This document shows positions 1 to 7,570 of a DNA stretch of 64,000 bases, piece after piece. Origin of the DNA: Catonella morbi ATCC 51271 (lineage in GTDB: Bacteria > Bacillota > Clostridia > Lachnospirales > Lachnospiraceae); assembly GCF_000160035.2 (NCBI RefSeq), contig NZ_KI535369.1, positions 249,733-313,732 of the forward strand, in the 5' to 3' direction. The translations under genes were made by a program, and so were the position numbers. The notes below the pieces were generated by a model that worked only from the letters and a program-made list of their open reading frames with translations, searched no databases and was not told the origin of the DNA. Position 1 is the stretch's first letter. Each line of letters starts with the position of its first letter.

Positions 1-162
1 GATGCCATAGCCTGCAATGAACATGGGATAGATGCATTTTTCCCAATACTAAGAGAAGTTGTTTCACTTTCAGAAGCTATGGATACGAAAAATGCCGCCA
101 AAAATATGGCAGCTACGGCAGAGCAGGCATTTCGCCTGATTCGTCTTATGAATAAGAAATGA
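1..162 (+). CDS. Glycerate kinase, C-terminal end (partial)
   Basis: The frame is open from the first base and stops at TGA 160-162, giving 53 residues. The segment ACNEHGIDAFFPILREVVSL followed by EAMDTKNAAKNMAATAEQ matches the C-terminal end of the GarK/GlxK glycerate kinase family, which phosphorylates D-glycerate in the cytoplasm. The active-site part lies outside the window. It belongs to the host chromosome upstream of a divergently unrelated sugar-amine operon; about 170 bases separate it from the next gene. Assignment rests on C-terminal similarity only. Confidence 0.75.
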   Translation, partial: DAIACNEHGIDAFFPILREVVSLSEAMDTKNAAKNMAATAEQAFRLIRLMNKK

Positions 163-332
163 CATACAATTTTACAACGATAGGGGCTTTAGATTGACTT
201 ACAAGTACTATTGTGGCAGTGATTGAAATCGGGCTTTTTATTTTGCTCTGATTTATGATATACTAAATTTGATATGTTATAAATTTGGAAAATGATACAT
301 AGCCATATTTGAACTTGGAGGTTAATGTGTAA

Positions 333-1058
333 ATGAAGCTTAAAAAGGATGCAGAGCAATCACTATATATGCAACTGATGTTTGAAATTAAGGCTCAGAT
401 TGAGTCAGGGTACTATGTGGCAGGAGATAAGATTCCGACAGAAGTAGAATTGGGGAAAATTTATAATGTGAGCCGTATTACTATAAGGAAGACTGTGGAG
501 GAATTGTGCAAACTAGGTTATCTGGAAAAAAAACAGGGTAAGGGGACATTTGTAAAATCACCCAAGATTCATCGCAAGATTGAAATGCGCAAGTCTCAAA
601 GCTTTTCAAAAACCTGTCAGAGTGCCAATGTTAAGGCACAGTCACATATTTTGGAAACAAAGATTATTACTGCTGATAAAGGAAAGAGGGAGTTTTTAAA
701 ACTTAATGAGGAAGACCGGGTAATTTATATAAAAAGATTGAGGCTTGTGGAACAAATACCCATTATTCAAGAAGAGTTGTACCTCCCGGAAAAGTTATTT
801 GCGGGATTTGATGTTTCGAGATTAGAGGATGGATCATTATTCAAAGCAATTATGGAGGACTTGAAACTTAAAGCCCCACCGGTCGGTGTTTCAGGAATTG
901 AGGCAATAAATGCAGGTATGGAGCTTAGCAGGATTTTAAAGATTAATCCCGGGGATGCAGTGCTTAACATGACGACTTATTGGAGCGATACTGAGGGAAA
1001 CCCCTTATACATAGGTTATGAGAATATTGTGGGAAACCGGTATCGTATAACCATATAA
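333..1058 (+). CDS. GntR-family regulator with UTRA domain, FrlR-like
   Basis: A 241-residue HutC/FarR-subfamily GntR repressor. Residues 8-75 form the winged helix (PTEVELGKIYNVSRITIRKT) ending in the wing motif KKQGKGTFV. Residues ~95-240 form a UTRA ligand domain that binds a phosphorylated sugar or similar effector. It precedes a carrier, a FrlB-like deglycase and a FrlD-like kinase on the same strand, as a local regulator would. GGAGG lies ~11 bases before ATG 333. The probable operator is the twin palindrome at 1252-1309. The inferred effector is a fructosamine 6-phosphate; this is by context, not seen. Confidence 0.85.
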   Translation: MKLKKDAEQSLYMQLMFEIKAQIESGYYVAGDKIPTEVELGKIYNVSRITIRKTVEELCKLGYLEKKQGKGTFVKSPKIHRKIEMRKSQSFSKTCQSANVKAQSHILETKIITADKGKREFLKLNEEDRVIYIKRLRLVEQIPIIQEELYLPEKLFAGFDVSRLEDGSLFKAIMEDLKLKAPPVGVSGIEAINAGMELSRILKINPGDAVLNMTTYWSDTEGNPLYIGYENIVGNRYRITI

Positions 1059-1251
1059 TTATTACTGAAATTAATTGAGCAGAATCTGCGATGTAGCATA
1101 AAATGCTGTATTGTAGGTTCTTTTTATATGCTTTGGAGGCAGAATTATAATTTTAACCTTAAAATAGTTTTTGCATAGCAATATGTACAAATACAAAGAA
1201 GCAAAATTGTATATAATTACTGAATTGTTAAAACTGACAAAATACACTTGC

Positions 1252-1309
1252 ATATAACGTTATATAATGATATAGTTAGAGCAATAAATATAACGTTATA
1301 TAATGATAT
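1252..1309 (+). promoter_or_regulatory. Promoter with two palindromic operators for the frl-like operon
   Basis: A 22-base sequence occurs twice as an exact direct repeat, at 1252-1273 and 1288-1309 (36 bases start to start). Each begins with the perfect palindrome ATATAACGTTATAT. A plausible promoter overlaps the first copy: TTGCAT at 1248-1253, 17 bases, TATAGT at 1271-1276. Palindromes of this size in front of a UTRA-regulated operon fit GntR operators, so repression by the upstream regulator is the natural reading. The 360-base gap between the two genes holds nothing else that I recognise. Confidence 0.7.
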
Positions 1310-1421
1310 GTAAAAACTAAACAAAAATTGGAGGATTACGAAGAAATTGTACTCATATAAAATTATTTCTGACCGTGATGAATAGAAATGTTTTCAAAAA
1401 AGATTAGGGGGTAAATGGCAT

Positions 1422-2837
1422 ATGAACGAAAAAAAGAAATTGCATCTGCCACATGTAATTACATTGATTTTTGTTTTAATAGTATTTGTGGCTATTATGA
1501 CCTGGATTCTTCCAAGTGGCTCGTTTGAAAGAACAATTGTGGATACAGCTGCAGGAGAAAGAGAAGTCGCTGTGTCAGGAACTTATCATACCGTGGAAAA
1601 GGTAACTGAGGACGGAGATTTAAGGCAGGGATTATCCCAGGTTCTTCAGGCTCCCGGTAAAGGAATACAGAGGGGAATAGAAGTAATCGCATTTGTATTC
1701 ATAATTGGTGGGGTATTTGCAATTATGGATAAAACCGGAGCAATGACAGTTGGTCTCAAGAAGTTAGTTAAGAAACTTGGCAATAAAGGAATTATTTTGA
1801 TTCCAATTCTTATGTTTTTGTTTGGACTTGGTGGTTCTACCTTTGGTATGTCAGATGAGCTGGCACCGTTTTACCTTATTCTTATGCCGATTATCCTATC
1901 AATGGGTTATGATTCAGTAACTGTATTTTTGATTGTATGCGGTGGAGCAACGATGGGATATGCAGCTTCAACCATTAATCCGTTCAGCGTACTTATTGCA
2001 CAGGGAGTTGCAGGAATTCAAGGAAATCCACAGCTGATCTTCCGTATGATACAATTTGTGATTATTATGGCAATCATAATCGGATTCACAATGTTTCGCG
2101 CAAACAGAATTAAGAAACATCCGGAAAAATCGGTGACATTTGAAAATGATCGGATTAGAAGGGCTGCAATGAATGCGAATATTTCTGTAGATAATGAAGT
2201 GTTTACAGGAAAACAAAAGGGTGTTTTACTTGTATTTATAGCCGGGCTTGCACTGGTAATCTTTGGACTGATTAACTTTGGATGGTATATGAATGAACTT
2301 TCCATGGTATTCCTTGGAATGGGAATTGCCATGGGAATTATTGGAGGGCTGAATGAAAGACAGATAGCCGAAGAGTTTATTGAGGGAGTAAAAGGAATCT
2401 CATTTGCAGCCATAGTAATCGGTTTTTGTAACGGAATTATGATTGTTGCACAGGACGGTATGATTATCGACACAATATTAAATGCAATGGCAAATATTTT
2501 AGAAGGAGCGACCAACTTCGTATTTGTAGGATGTATGTATGTTGTACAAAGCTTACTGGCGCTTCTGGTACCATCTTCATCAGGGCAGGCAGCACTTTCC
2601 ATTCCAATAATGTCTTCACTTTGTGATTTACATAGTGTAAATCCGGAAGCATCTGTGACAGTTTTGCAATATGCAAATCAGATGACAAATATTATGAGTC
2701 CGGTTGCGGGAACAACGGTTGCAGGCTTGGCTATCTGTAAGATTTCATTTGGAAAGTGGTGGAAAATATTTTGGAAATGCTGGCTGGTTCTTACAGTGGT
2801 TATATTAGTTTTTTGTACTGTCTCAGCAGGGATGTAA
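1422..2837 (+). CDS. YfcC-type carrier (DcuC superfamily)
   Basis: A 471-residue polytopic membrane protein with about 11-12 hydrophobic segments. The start (HVITLIFVLIVFVAIMTWIL, then PSGSFER) and the GGSTFGMSDELAPFYLILMP loop are typical of the YfcC/C4-dicarboxylate anaerobic carrier family. AGGGGG precedes ATG 1422. It sits 36 bases ahead of the deglycase gene in the same transcription unit. Known fructoselysine permeases are APC-type (FrlA) or ABC-type, so a YfcC member here is unusual. Substrate is inferred from neighbours: an Amadori product or other sugar-amine. Basic amino acid transport is the alternative suggested for the family. Confidence 0.8.
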   Translation: MNEKKKLHLPHVITLIFVLIVFVAIMTWILPSGSFERTIVDTAAGEREVAVSGTYHTVEKVTEDGDLRQGLSQVLQAPGKGIQRGIEVIAFVFIIGGVFAIMDKTGAMTVGLKKLVKKLGNKGIILIPILMFLFGLGGSTFGMSDELAPFYLILMPIILSMGYDSVTVFLIVCGGATMGYAASTINPFSVLIAQGVAGIQGNPQLIFRMIQFVIIMAIIIGFTMFRANRIKKHPEKSVTFENDRIRRAAMNANISVDNEVFTGKQKGVLLVFIAGLALVIFGLINFGWYMNELSMVFLGMGIAMGIIGGLNERQIAEEFIEGVKGISFAAIVIGFCNGIMIVAQDGMIIDTILNAMANILEGATNFVFVGCMYVVQSLLALLVPSSSGQAALSIPIMSSLCDLHSVNPEASVTVLQYANQMTNIMSPVAGTTVAGLAICKISFGKWWKIFWKCWLVLTVVILVFCTVSAGM

Positions 2838-2873
2838 AAGATAATAATCAGTAAAATTCAGGAGGAAATAACA

Positions 2874-3842
2874 ATGAATGGAAGAGTGGAAGAAATAATC
2901 AAAAATATACTGGAGACAAGGACGATAAAGGATGTATTTTTTGTAGCTTGCGGAGGCTCATTGGTGGATCTGTATCCGGGGTATTATTTTGTAAATGCAG
3001 AGTCAGAAACTTTGCATCCGCACTGGCTTACAGCTAAAGAACTGGTGGTGTCACCATCTAAATTTTTAAATGAAAATGCACTTGTGTTGATTTGTTCCCA
3101 TGGCGGAAGCACAAATGAAGCTGTTGCTGCGGCAAGAATTGCAACAGAAAGAGGAGCGGCAGTAATTACAATGACACATAATCCTGACTCTGTATGCGCA
3201 AAGGAATTTAACTCGATTATATATAATTGGGAACCTGAAACAGATGAGAAAGACAAGCCTCAGGGGATTGTGATGTATATTTTAAATGAGGTAATAAGAG
3301 CACAGGAGTCGGGATATAAGAAGTATGATATAATTTTGGAGGGGCTTGAAAAAGCAGACACTATAGTCAGAAAGGCGGTTGCAAGGGTTCAGAACCGTAC
3401 CTGGCTGTTTGCAGAGAAATATCATAATGAAAAATTCATGTATATTATGGGTTCGGGAGCTTCTTATTCCCAGGCCTATGGCTTTGCAATCTGCTCGCTT
3501 CAGGAAATGCAGTGGATGGATTGTTGCTATTTACATAGTGGAGAATATTTTCATGGACCGTTTGAATGCACTGATGAAGACCATTTGTATATATTGCTTA
3601 TGGGTACAGGTGCTGCAAGGGAAATGGATGAAAGATGCCTTGAATTCCTTAAGAAGTATGGCAAGAAATATGAGATTATAGATGCAAAAGAGCTTGGAAT
3701 AGAAGAAATTGATGAGAGTGTAAATGAGTATTTTTGCCCAATGCTTTTTTATAATATGACAGTGGCTTATCGTACTGCTTTACAGAATAAGCGTCAGCAT
3801 CCGCTTGATATGAGAAGATATATGGGAGTTGTTAAATACTAG
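2874..3842 (+). CDS. SIS-domain fructosamine 6-phosphate deglycase, FrlB-like
   Basis: A 322-residue protein with two SIS folds. FFVACGGSLVDLYPGY (residues ~23-38) is the sugar-phosphate loop, GGSTNEAV lies in the first SIS, and HSGEYFHGPFE (residues ~222-232) and the end DMRRYMGVVKY match FrlB closely. FrlB-type enzymes split fructoselysine 6-phosphate into lysine and glucose 6-phosphate in the cytoplasm. AGGAGG precedes ATG 2874, and the kinase gene follows after 11 bases. A GlmS-like isomerase is less likely because the glutaminase domain is absent and the kinase partner is FrlD-like. The exact amine released is not known. Confidence 0.82.
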   Translation: MNGRVEEIIKNILETRTIKDVFFVACGGSLVDLYPGYYFVNAESETLHPHWLTAKELVVSPSKFLNENALVLICSHGGSTNEAVAAARIATERGAAVITMTHNPDSVCAKEFNSIIYNWEPETDEKDKPQGIVMYILNEVIRAQESGYKKYDIILEGLEKADTIVRKAVARVQNRTWLFAEKYHNEKFMYIMGSGASYSQAYGFAICSLQEMQWMDCCYLHSGEYFHGPFECTDEDHLYILLMGTGAAREMDERCLEFLKKYGKKYEIIDAKELGIEEIDESVNEYFCPMLFYNMTVAYRTALQNKRQHPLDMRRYMGVVKY

Positions 3843-3853
3843 GAGGGAAATGC

Positions 3854-4714
3854 ATGACAGAGCATAAAGTTAAAGTTTTGGGATTTGGTGATAATGTGGT
3901 AGATATGTATGAACACTCCCATATAATGTACCCAGGAGGTAACTGTGTAAACTTAAGCGTATATTCTAAGATGTATGGGGTAGAGCGAACTGCATATATG
4001 GGGTATTTTGGAGACGATGATATTGCTGAATATATAATTTCTGTTATGGATAAACTGGGAATTGAGATGATAAAATGTAAGCAGCTTGAAGGGGAAAGCG
4101 GCTGGTCAAAATGTACATTAAAGGATGGCGATAGGGTATTTGGTGACTATAATCAGGGAGGAATAAGAGGAAAGACACCGTATATACTTGACCGTTTTGA
4201 CCTTACATATATGAAAGAGTTTGATTTTGTTCACTCTGGAAATTACTGCTATACTGAATCACAGCTTTCTAAGATGAAGGCTGCCGGAATAAAAATTTCA
4301 TTTGATTTTTCGGATGATTCATCTAAGGAGTATTATGAACAATATGCTCAATATGTAGATTATGCATTCTGCTCATTTGATGGCACAGATAAAGAAGCAG
4401 AGGAACATTTAAAATTTATTCTTTCTTTGGGGCCTGAACTGGCTTCTGTTACAAGGGGTTCCAAAGGCTGTATGATGTATGACGGGAATCAGTTTTATGT
4501 ACAGCCTGCGAAATTGATTGACAATGTTGTTGATACAATGGGAGCAGGGGATTCTTTCCTTGCAATTTTTATGGATAGCTATATAGACGGATTGCATAAT
4601 GATATAGAAAAATCGGATGCAATCACAAGGGCTCTTCAAGACGCTGCAGAGTTCGCAGCAGAAATTTGCCGTATAGACGGTGCTTTTGGTTATGGGATAC
4701 CTTATAAGGATTGA
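3854..4714 (+). CDS. PfkB-family fructoselysine 6-kinase, FrlD-like
   Basis: A 286-residue ribokinase-fold kinase. The N-terminus GFGDNVVDMYEHSHIMYPGG, the VFGDYNQGG segment, FDFSDD, and the catalytic anion-hole motif VVDTMGAGDSF with Asp before the GAGD loop (residues ~224-234) align well with FrlD. The family phosphorylates fructoselysine on O-6, supplying the deglycase encoded just upstream. AGGAGGG precedes ATG 3854. It is the last gene of the operon, followed at once by a terminator. It is slightly longer than the ~261 residues of the E. coli protein. Confidence 0.85.
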   Translation: MTEHKVKVLGFGDNVVDMYEHSHIMYPGGNCVNLSVYSKMYGVERTAYMGYFGDDDIAEYIISVMDKLGIEMIKCKQLEGESGWSKCTLKDGDRVFGDYNQGGIRGKTPYILDRFDLTYMKEFDFVHSGNYCYTESQLSKMKAAGIKISFDFSDDSSKEYYEQYAQYVDYAFCSFDGTDKEAEEHLKFILSLGPELASVTRGSKGCMMYDGNQFYVQPAKLIDNVVDTMGAGDSFLAIFMDSYIDGLHNDIEKSDAITRALQDAAEFAAEICRIDGAFGYGIPYKD

Positions 4715-4742
4715 GGATATTTTGTAAATAATACAAAAATTT

Positions 4743-4775
4743 GGGACAGCTGTCAAATTGATGGCTGTCCTTTAA
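4743..4775 (+). terminator. Rho-independent terminator after the frl-like operon
   Basis: GGGACAGC pairs with GCTGTCCT around a 13-base loop, followed by TTTAATT. It lies 28 bases past the kinase stop codon and closes the operon. The T-run is short, so efficiency is uncertain. Confidence 0.6.
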
Positions 4776-4944
4776 TTATGAGGTTTTATTTGATCAGAAA
4801 ATCAATATAACAGATAAATTTAATGACAATATCTGTTGCCTAAAGCTTATCAGAGAAGATAAAACTTTGTATATGTCAATTAAGTATAAGGGTGGTTTTA
4901 CCATTAGTTATGATGAATGCCTAAATCCGTCGTTGTTTGAGTAA
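4762..4944 (+). pseudogene. Possible remnant of a small coding region
   Basis: One frame stays open for about 60 codons and ends at TAA 4942. It contains the coding-like stretches KFNDNICCLKLIREDKTLYM and SIKYKGGFTISYDECLN. There is no ATG or ribosome binding site at its upstream end, and it overlaps the preceding terminator, so it looks like a gene end that lost its start. I do not recognise a family. A chance open frame is possible. Confidence 0.3.
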
Positions 4945-5013
4945 AGGAAACCGGAGAATGGTTATTTTATGAAATTTAACTTGGAATATAAATAAAGCTC
5001 GTTATAAATTCTC

Positions 5014-5059
5014 TTGACTTTGCCACCGCACCTTATTATAATAGGTTTCGGTGGCAAAG
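5014..5059 (+). promoter_or_regulatory. Strong promoter of the tRNA-Arg locus, framed by an 11-bp inverted repeat
   Basis: TTGACT at 5014-5019, a 17-base spacer and TATAAT at 5037-5042 form a near-consensus promoter 24 bases before the first tRNA 5' half. CTTTGCCACCG (5018-5028) and CGGTGGCAAAG (5049-5059) form a perfect inverted repeat that brackets the -10 box. The position shows that the host tRNA gene began here before the attachment region expanded. The palindrome could be an operator or a transcript hairpin; neither is usual for a tRNA gene. Confidence 0.75.
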
Positions 5060-5065
5060 CCATTT

Positions 5066-5104
5066 GTTCCCTTAGTTAAATGGATATAACAATAGCCTCC
5101 TAAG
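5066..5104 (+). repeat. Host 5' half of tRNA-Arg(CCU) plus attachment core 1
   Basis: GTTCCCTTAGTTAAATGGAT opens the tRNA acceptor and D arm, running to the anticodon loop CTCCTAAG at 5097-5104. After that base the sequence departs from the tRNA into the 217-bp module. The same 5' half recurs at 5283, 5501 and 61174. This is the copy directly behind the native promoter, so it marks the original, now split, tRNA gene. Confidence 0.85.
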
Positions 5105-5321
5105 GTTTAATCATAGTTAAACCCCAAGGAAGTTAAAAAGTGGTAAGTCAGAGTTCGATTGTAACTGGAAATCAATCGAAAAGTCAAAATAAGATGATAC
5201 GGAAATTCATCACGAGAGTGATTGGATTCATAGATGTGGCAAACGTATAAAAGGCTCTGAAAAGCCTGAAAATACGGCATTTGTTCCCTTAGTTAAATGG
5301 ATATAACAATAGCCTCCTAAG
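5097..5321 (+). repeat. 217-bp attachment module, copy 1 (core to core)
   Basis: From core CTCCTAAG 5097-5104 to core 5314-5321. The body starts with the hairpin GGTTTAA/TTAAACC, holds TTCGATTG/CAATCGAA and AGGCT/AGCCT hairpins, and ends with a fresh copy of the tRNA 5' half (5283 on). It contains no credible open reading frame. Its body appears base-for-base the same as that of copy 3 at the right ICE end. Because it has a core at each end and restores the tRNA 5' half, it has the form of a minimal integrated element. Origin is unknown. Confidence 0.85.
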
Positions 5322-5539
5322 GTTTAATCATAGTTAAACCCCAAGGAAGTTAGAAAGTGGTAAGTAAGAGTTCGAATGGAACTGGAATTTGGACGAAAAG
5401 TCAAAATAAGATGAGACGGAAATTCATCACGAGAGTGATTGGATTCATAGATGTGGCAAGCGTATAGAAAGGCTCTGAAAAGCCTGAAAATACGGCATTT
5501 GTTCCCTTAGTTAAATGGATATAACAATAGCCTCCTAAG
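5314..5539 (+). repeat. 218-bp attachment module, copy 2 (diverged)
   Basis: From core 5314-5321 to core 5532-5539. It matches copy 1 with roughly a dozen differences, several of them in the TTCGATTG/CAATCGAA hairpin, which here becomes TTCGAATG with CGAA still available for pairing. It also ends in the tRNA 5' half (from 5501), which here joins a true 3' half. No gene is seen. Confidence 0.85.
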
Positions 5540-5572
5540 CTGTAGTTGTGGGTTCGATTCCCGCAGGGAACA
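5501..5572 (+). tRNA. tRNA-Arg, anticodon CCU
   Basis: A 72-base cloverleaf. Acceptor GTTCCCT pairs with AGGGAAC, followed by discriminator A; the CCA end is not encoded. The anticodon arm is ATAGC-CTCCTAA-GCTGT with anticodon CCT, and the T arm is GTGGG-TTCGATT-CCCGC. The 5' half comes from the attachment modules, the 3' half from the ICE left end, and the join is in the anticodon loop. Transcription presumably starts at the promoter at 5014 and reads through both modules. A terminator-like hairpin (GGTAATGA...TCATTACC with T7) follows at ~5584-5617. Confidence 0.95.
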
Positions 5573-5583
5573 TCCATTTTAAG

Positions 5584-5617
5584 CGGTAATGACGACAAAA
5601 TCATTACCGTTTTTTTC
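5584..5617 (+). terminator. Terminator downstream of tRNA-Arg
   Basis: CGGTAATGA and TCATTACCG form a stem with loop CGACAAAA, followed by seven T. It ends the tRNA transcript and belongs to the ICE left end. A diverged copy lies at ~61257-61290 after the second tRNA. Confidence 0.75.
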
Positions 5618-5646
5618 ATGCAAAAATAGCATTTTCGGTGACAGAT

Positions 5647-5709
5647 TTGTCAGCGAAACATAGAATACAGAAATGATTTTGTCAGCGAAAATGATACCTT
5701 GTCATCAGA
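5647..5709 (+). promoter_or_regulatory. Candidate integrase arm-type sites, left end
   Basis: TTGTCAGCGAAA occurs at 5647-5658 and, extended to TTTTGTCAGCGAAA, at 5677-5690; a related TTGTCATCAG is at 5700-5709. The same 14-mer is at 60847-60860 inside the right end, and again after the second tRNA at 61350-61363. Short repeats confined to both ends of an element with a Tn916-type integrase fit arm-type binding sites. They could instead serve an excisionase. Confidence 0.55.
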
Positions 5710-5831
5710 CCAAATTTTTCAAACTGTCACCCACAGGGATTAAGCATAAAGTAGGATGAGATTTGGGATGTAAAAACAAGCAAAAATAAAACAAACACTA
5801 TAGTCTTGCCTGAGAAATGGCCTGTCGGAAG

Positions 5832-5880
5832 AGTCCGTTCAGATTAGAGAAAAACAATCTATTCTGGACGGGCTTTTTCG
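5832..5880 (+). terminator. Leader hairpin with T-run ahead of parB
   Basis: CCGTTCAGATT (within 5834-5850) pairs with AATCT and CTGGACGG about 10 bases later, with a small bulge, and is followed by GGCTTTTTCG. It lies in the untranslated leader of the partition operon. It may act as an attenuator or end a short transcript from the left ICE end. Confidence 0.5.
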
Positions 5881-5903
5881 CGTTCAGGGAAAGGAAGTTG
5901 CCT

Positions 5904-6770
5904 ATGGCAGAAGAGAAAAAAATGGAACCGGCAGAAGAAAAAGTAGTGGAAATTGAAACAGAAAGACTCAGGGCATTTGAAAACCATCCATTCAAACTAA
6001 GGGCAGACAGCCAGATGCTTGAACTGCAGGAAAGTGTAAAAAAGTATGGGATACTGAACCCTCTGATTGTAAGGCCAAGAAAGGATGGTACTTATGAAAT
6101 CATATCCGGCCACAGGCGAAAATTTGCTGCTGAGAAGATTGGCTATCATAAAGTGCCTGTAATAATCCGTGTACTGAAAGATGATGATGCCGTGGTATCA
6201 ATGGTTGATTCAAATTTACAGAGAGAAATGCTTAGTCCGAGCGAAAAGGCCTTTGCCTACAAGATGAAATACGAAGCTATTAAGAGAAAGGCAGGCAGAA
6301 GGAAATGTGGACAGGTGGACCACAATAAGGGTAAGAAGAGTCTTGAAATAATCGGAGAAGAATGTGGCGACAGCCCAAAGCAAGTTCAGAGATACATCAA
6401 GATAACAGACCTTATACCGGAAATGCTTGAAAAAGTAGATGATGGGAGTATGGGATTTACGCCGGCAGTCCAGCTTTCATTTCTAAGCAGGAAAGAACAG
6501 GAAGAAATGCTTACAGCAATGGATTATGCAGGGTGTACACCATCATTATCGCAGGCACTTAGGATAAAAAAACTTAGTGCAGATGGAAAACTGACAGCCA
6601 GGGGCATGGAAGATATCTTAAGCGAGGTTAAACAGAAAGAAATTGAGCGTGTTGTTTTTAAGAATGAGCAACTGCACAGATTCTTTCCTACAAGTTTTAC
6701 GCCGGAACAGATGAAGCGTGAAATATTAGAAATGCTGAAGAAAAATATGAATAAATATTTGGATGAATAA
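5904..6770 (+). CDS. ParB-like nuclease-fold partition protein 1
   Basis: A 288-residue ParB/Spo0J-type protein. The ParB N-domain runs over residues ~20-115 with LRAFENHPFKLR, YGILNPLIVRP and the ISGHRRKFAAEKIGYHKVPV box; an HTH region follows (SPKQVQRYIKITDLIPEML). I choose ATG 5904 because AAAGGAAG stands before it and the longer frame start at 5817 overlaps the leader hairpin. It is the first gene of a parB-parA-parB block. It is likely to bind a centromere-like site on the ICE and act with ParA; ParB-family CTP binding is known for the family. Confidence 0.88.
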   Translation: MAEEKKMEPAEEKVVEIETERLRAFENHPFKLRADSQMLELQESVKKYGILNPLIVRPRKDGTYEIISGHRRKFAAEKIGYHKVPVIIRVLKDDDAVVSMVDSNLQREMLSPSEKAFAYKMKYEAIKRKAGRRKCGQVDHNKGKKSLEIIGEECGDSPKQVQRYIKITDLIPEMLEKVDDGSMGFTPAVQLSFLSRKEQEEMLTAMDYAGCTPSLSQALRIKKLSADGKLTARGMEDILSEVKQKEIERVVFKNEQLHRFFPTSFTPEQMKREILEMLKKNMNKYLDE

Positions 6771-6784
6771 AGGAGAAACAGATT

Positions 6785-7567
6785 ATGTGTAAAGTAATAG
6801 CAGTATCAAACCAGAAAGGCGGAGTGGGCAAGACAGTCTCCTGTGTGAACTTAGGGATAGGTTTAGCACAGGCAGGCAAAAAGGTACTTCTGATAGATGC
6901 AGATCCACAGGGAAGCCTTACTATCAGTCTTGGATATGAAGAGCCTGATGAAATGGAATACTCACTTGCAACTTTAATGCTAAATATAGTGAATGATGAA
7001 AAGCTGGATACCCAAAAGACAATACTCCACCACAAAGAAGAAGTTGACTTAATTCCTTCAAACATAGAGCTTTCAGGAATAGAAGTATCTTTAGTAAATG
7101 CAATGAGCAGGGAGCTTATATTAAAAGCATTAGTTGATAAGCTGAGAACTTTTTATGATTACATCATCATTGACTGTATGCCTTCACTTGGGATGATGAC
7201 AATAAATGCCCTTGCATGTTCAGACTCTGTCTTAATACCTGTTCAGGCTGCATACCTTCCAATCAAGGGATTACAGCAGTTAATAAAGACTATAGGCAGG
7301 GTAAAGAAGCAGCTTAACCCAAAGCTTAGCATAGAGGGAATACTTTTAACAATGGTAGACAACAGGACAAACTATGCAAGGGATATATCTATGATGGTAT
7401 ATGACACCTACTCAGCTTCCATCAAAGTCTTTGGAACAGAGATACCTATGTCGGTAAGGGCATCCGAGGTAAGCGTAGAGGGAGGAAGCATTTATTCTTA
7501 TGATCCGAAAGGTAAGGCAGCGTTAGCATACCGGGCATTAACAAATGAAGTATTGAAGGAGGAATAA
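6785..7567 (+). CDS. ParA/Soj-type partition ATPase
   Basis: A 260-residue deviant-Walker ATPase. NQKGGVGKTVSCVNL at residues ~8-22 is the Walker A, LLIDADPQGS the A' motif, and YDYIIIDCMPSLGMMT the Walker B. It moves or segregates DNA bound by ParB. AAAGGAG precedes ATG 6785. It is 14 bases after the first parB and 3 bases before the second, so the three are surely cotranscribed. Length and motifs are complete. Confidence 0.92.
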   Translation: MCKVIAVSNQKGGVGKTVSCVNLGIGLAQAGKKVLLIDADPQGSLTISLGYEEPDEMEYSLATLMLNIVNDEKLDTQKTILHHKEEVDLIPSNIELSGIEVSLVNAMSRELILKALVDKLRTFYDYIIIDCMPSLGMMTINALACSDSVLIPVQAAYLPIKGLQQLIKTIGRVKKQLNPKLSIEGILLTMVDNRTNYARDISMMVYDTYSASIKVFGTEIPMSVRASEVSVEGGSIYSYDPKGKAALAYRALTNEVLKEE

Positions 7568-7570
7568 AGT

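Noticed and set aside
2018-2602. 194-codon minus-strand frame inside the YfcC-type carrier gene
   Set aside because: Low-complexity shadow of a membrane protein gene; no binding site and no family pattern.
5066-5572. Repeated units at the tRNA as a CRISPR array
   Set aside because: The units are ~217 bp with identical bodies and no variable spacers, and they contain tRNA halves and attachment cores.
5401-5619. 72-codon minus-strand frame across the tRNA
   Set aside because: It is antisense to the tRNA and the attachment module and lies entirely in repeated non-coding DNA.
5817-5903. Longer N-terminus of the first ParB from ATG 5817
   Set aside because: That segment coincides with a terminator-like hairpin and has no ribosome binding site; ATG 5904 has one.
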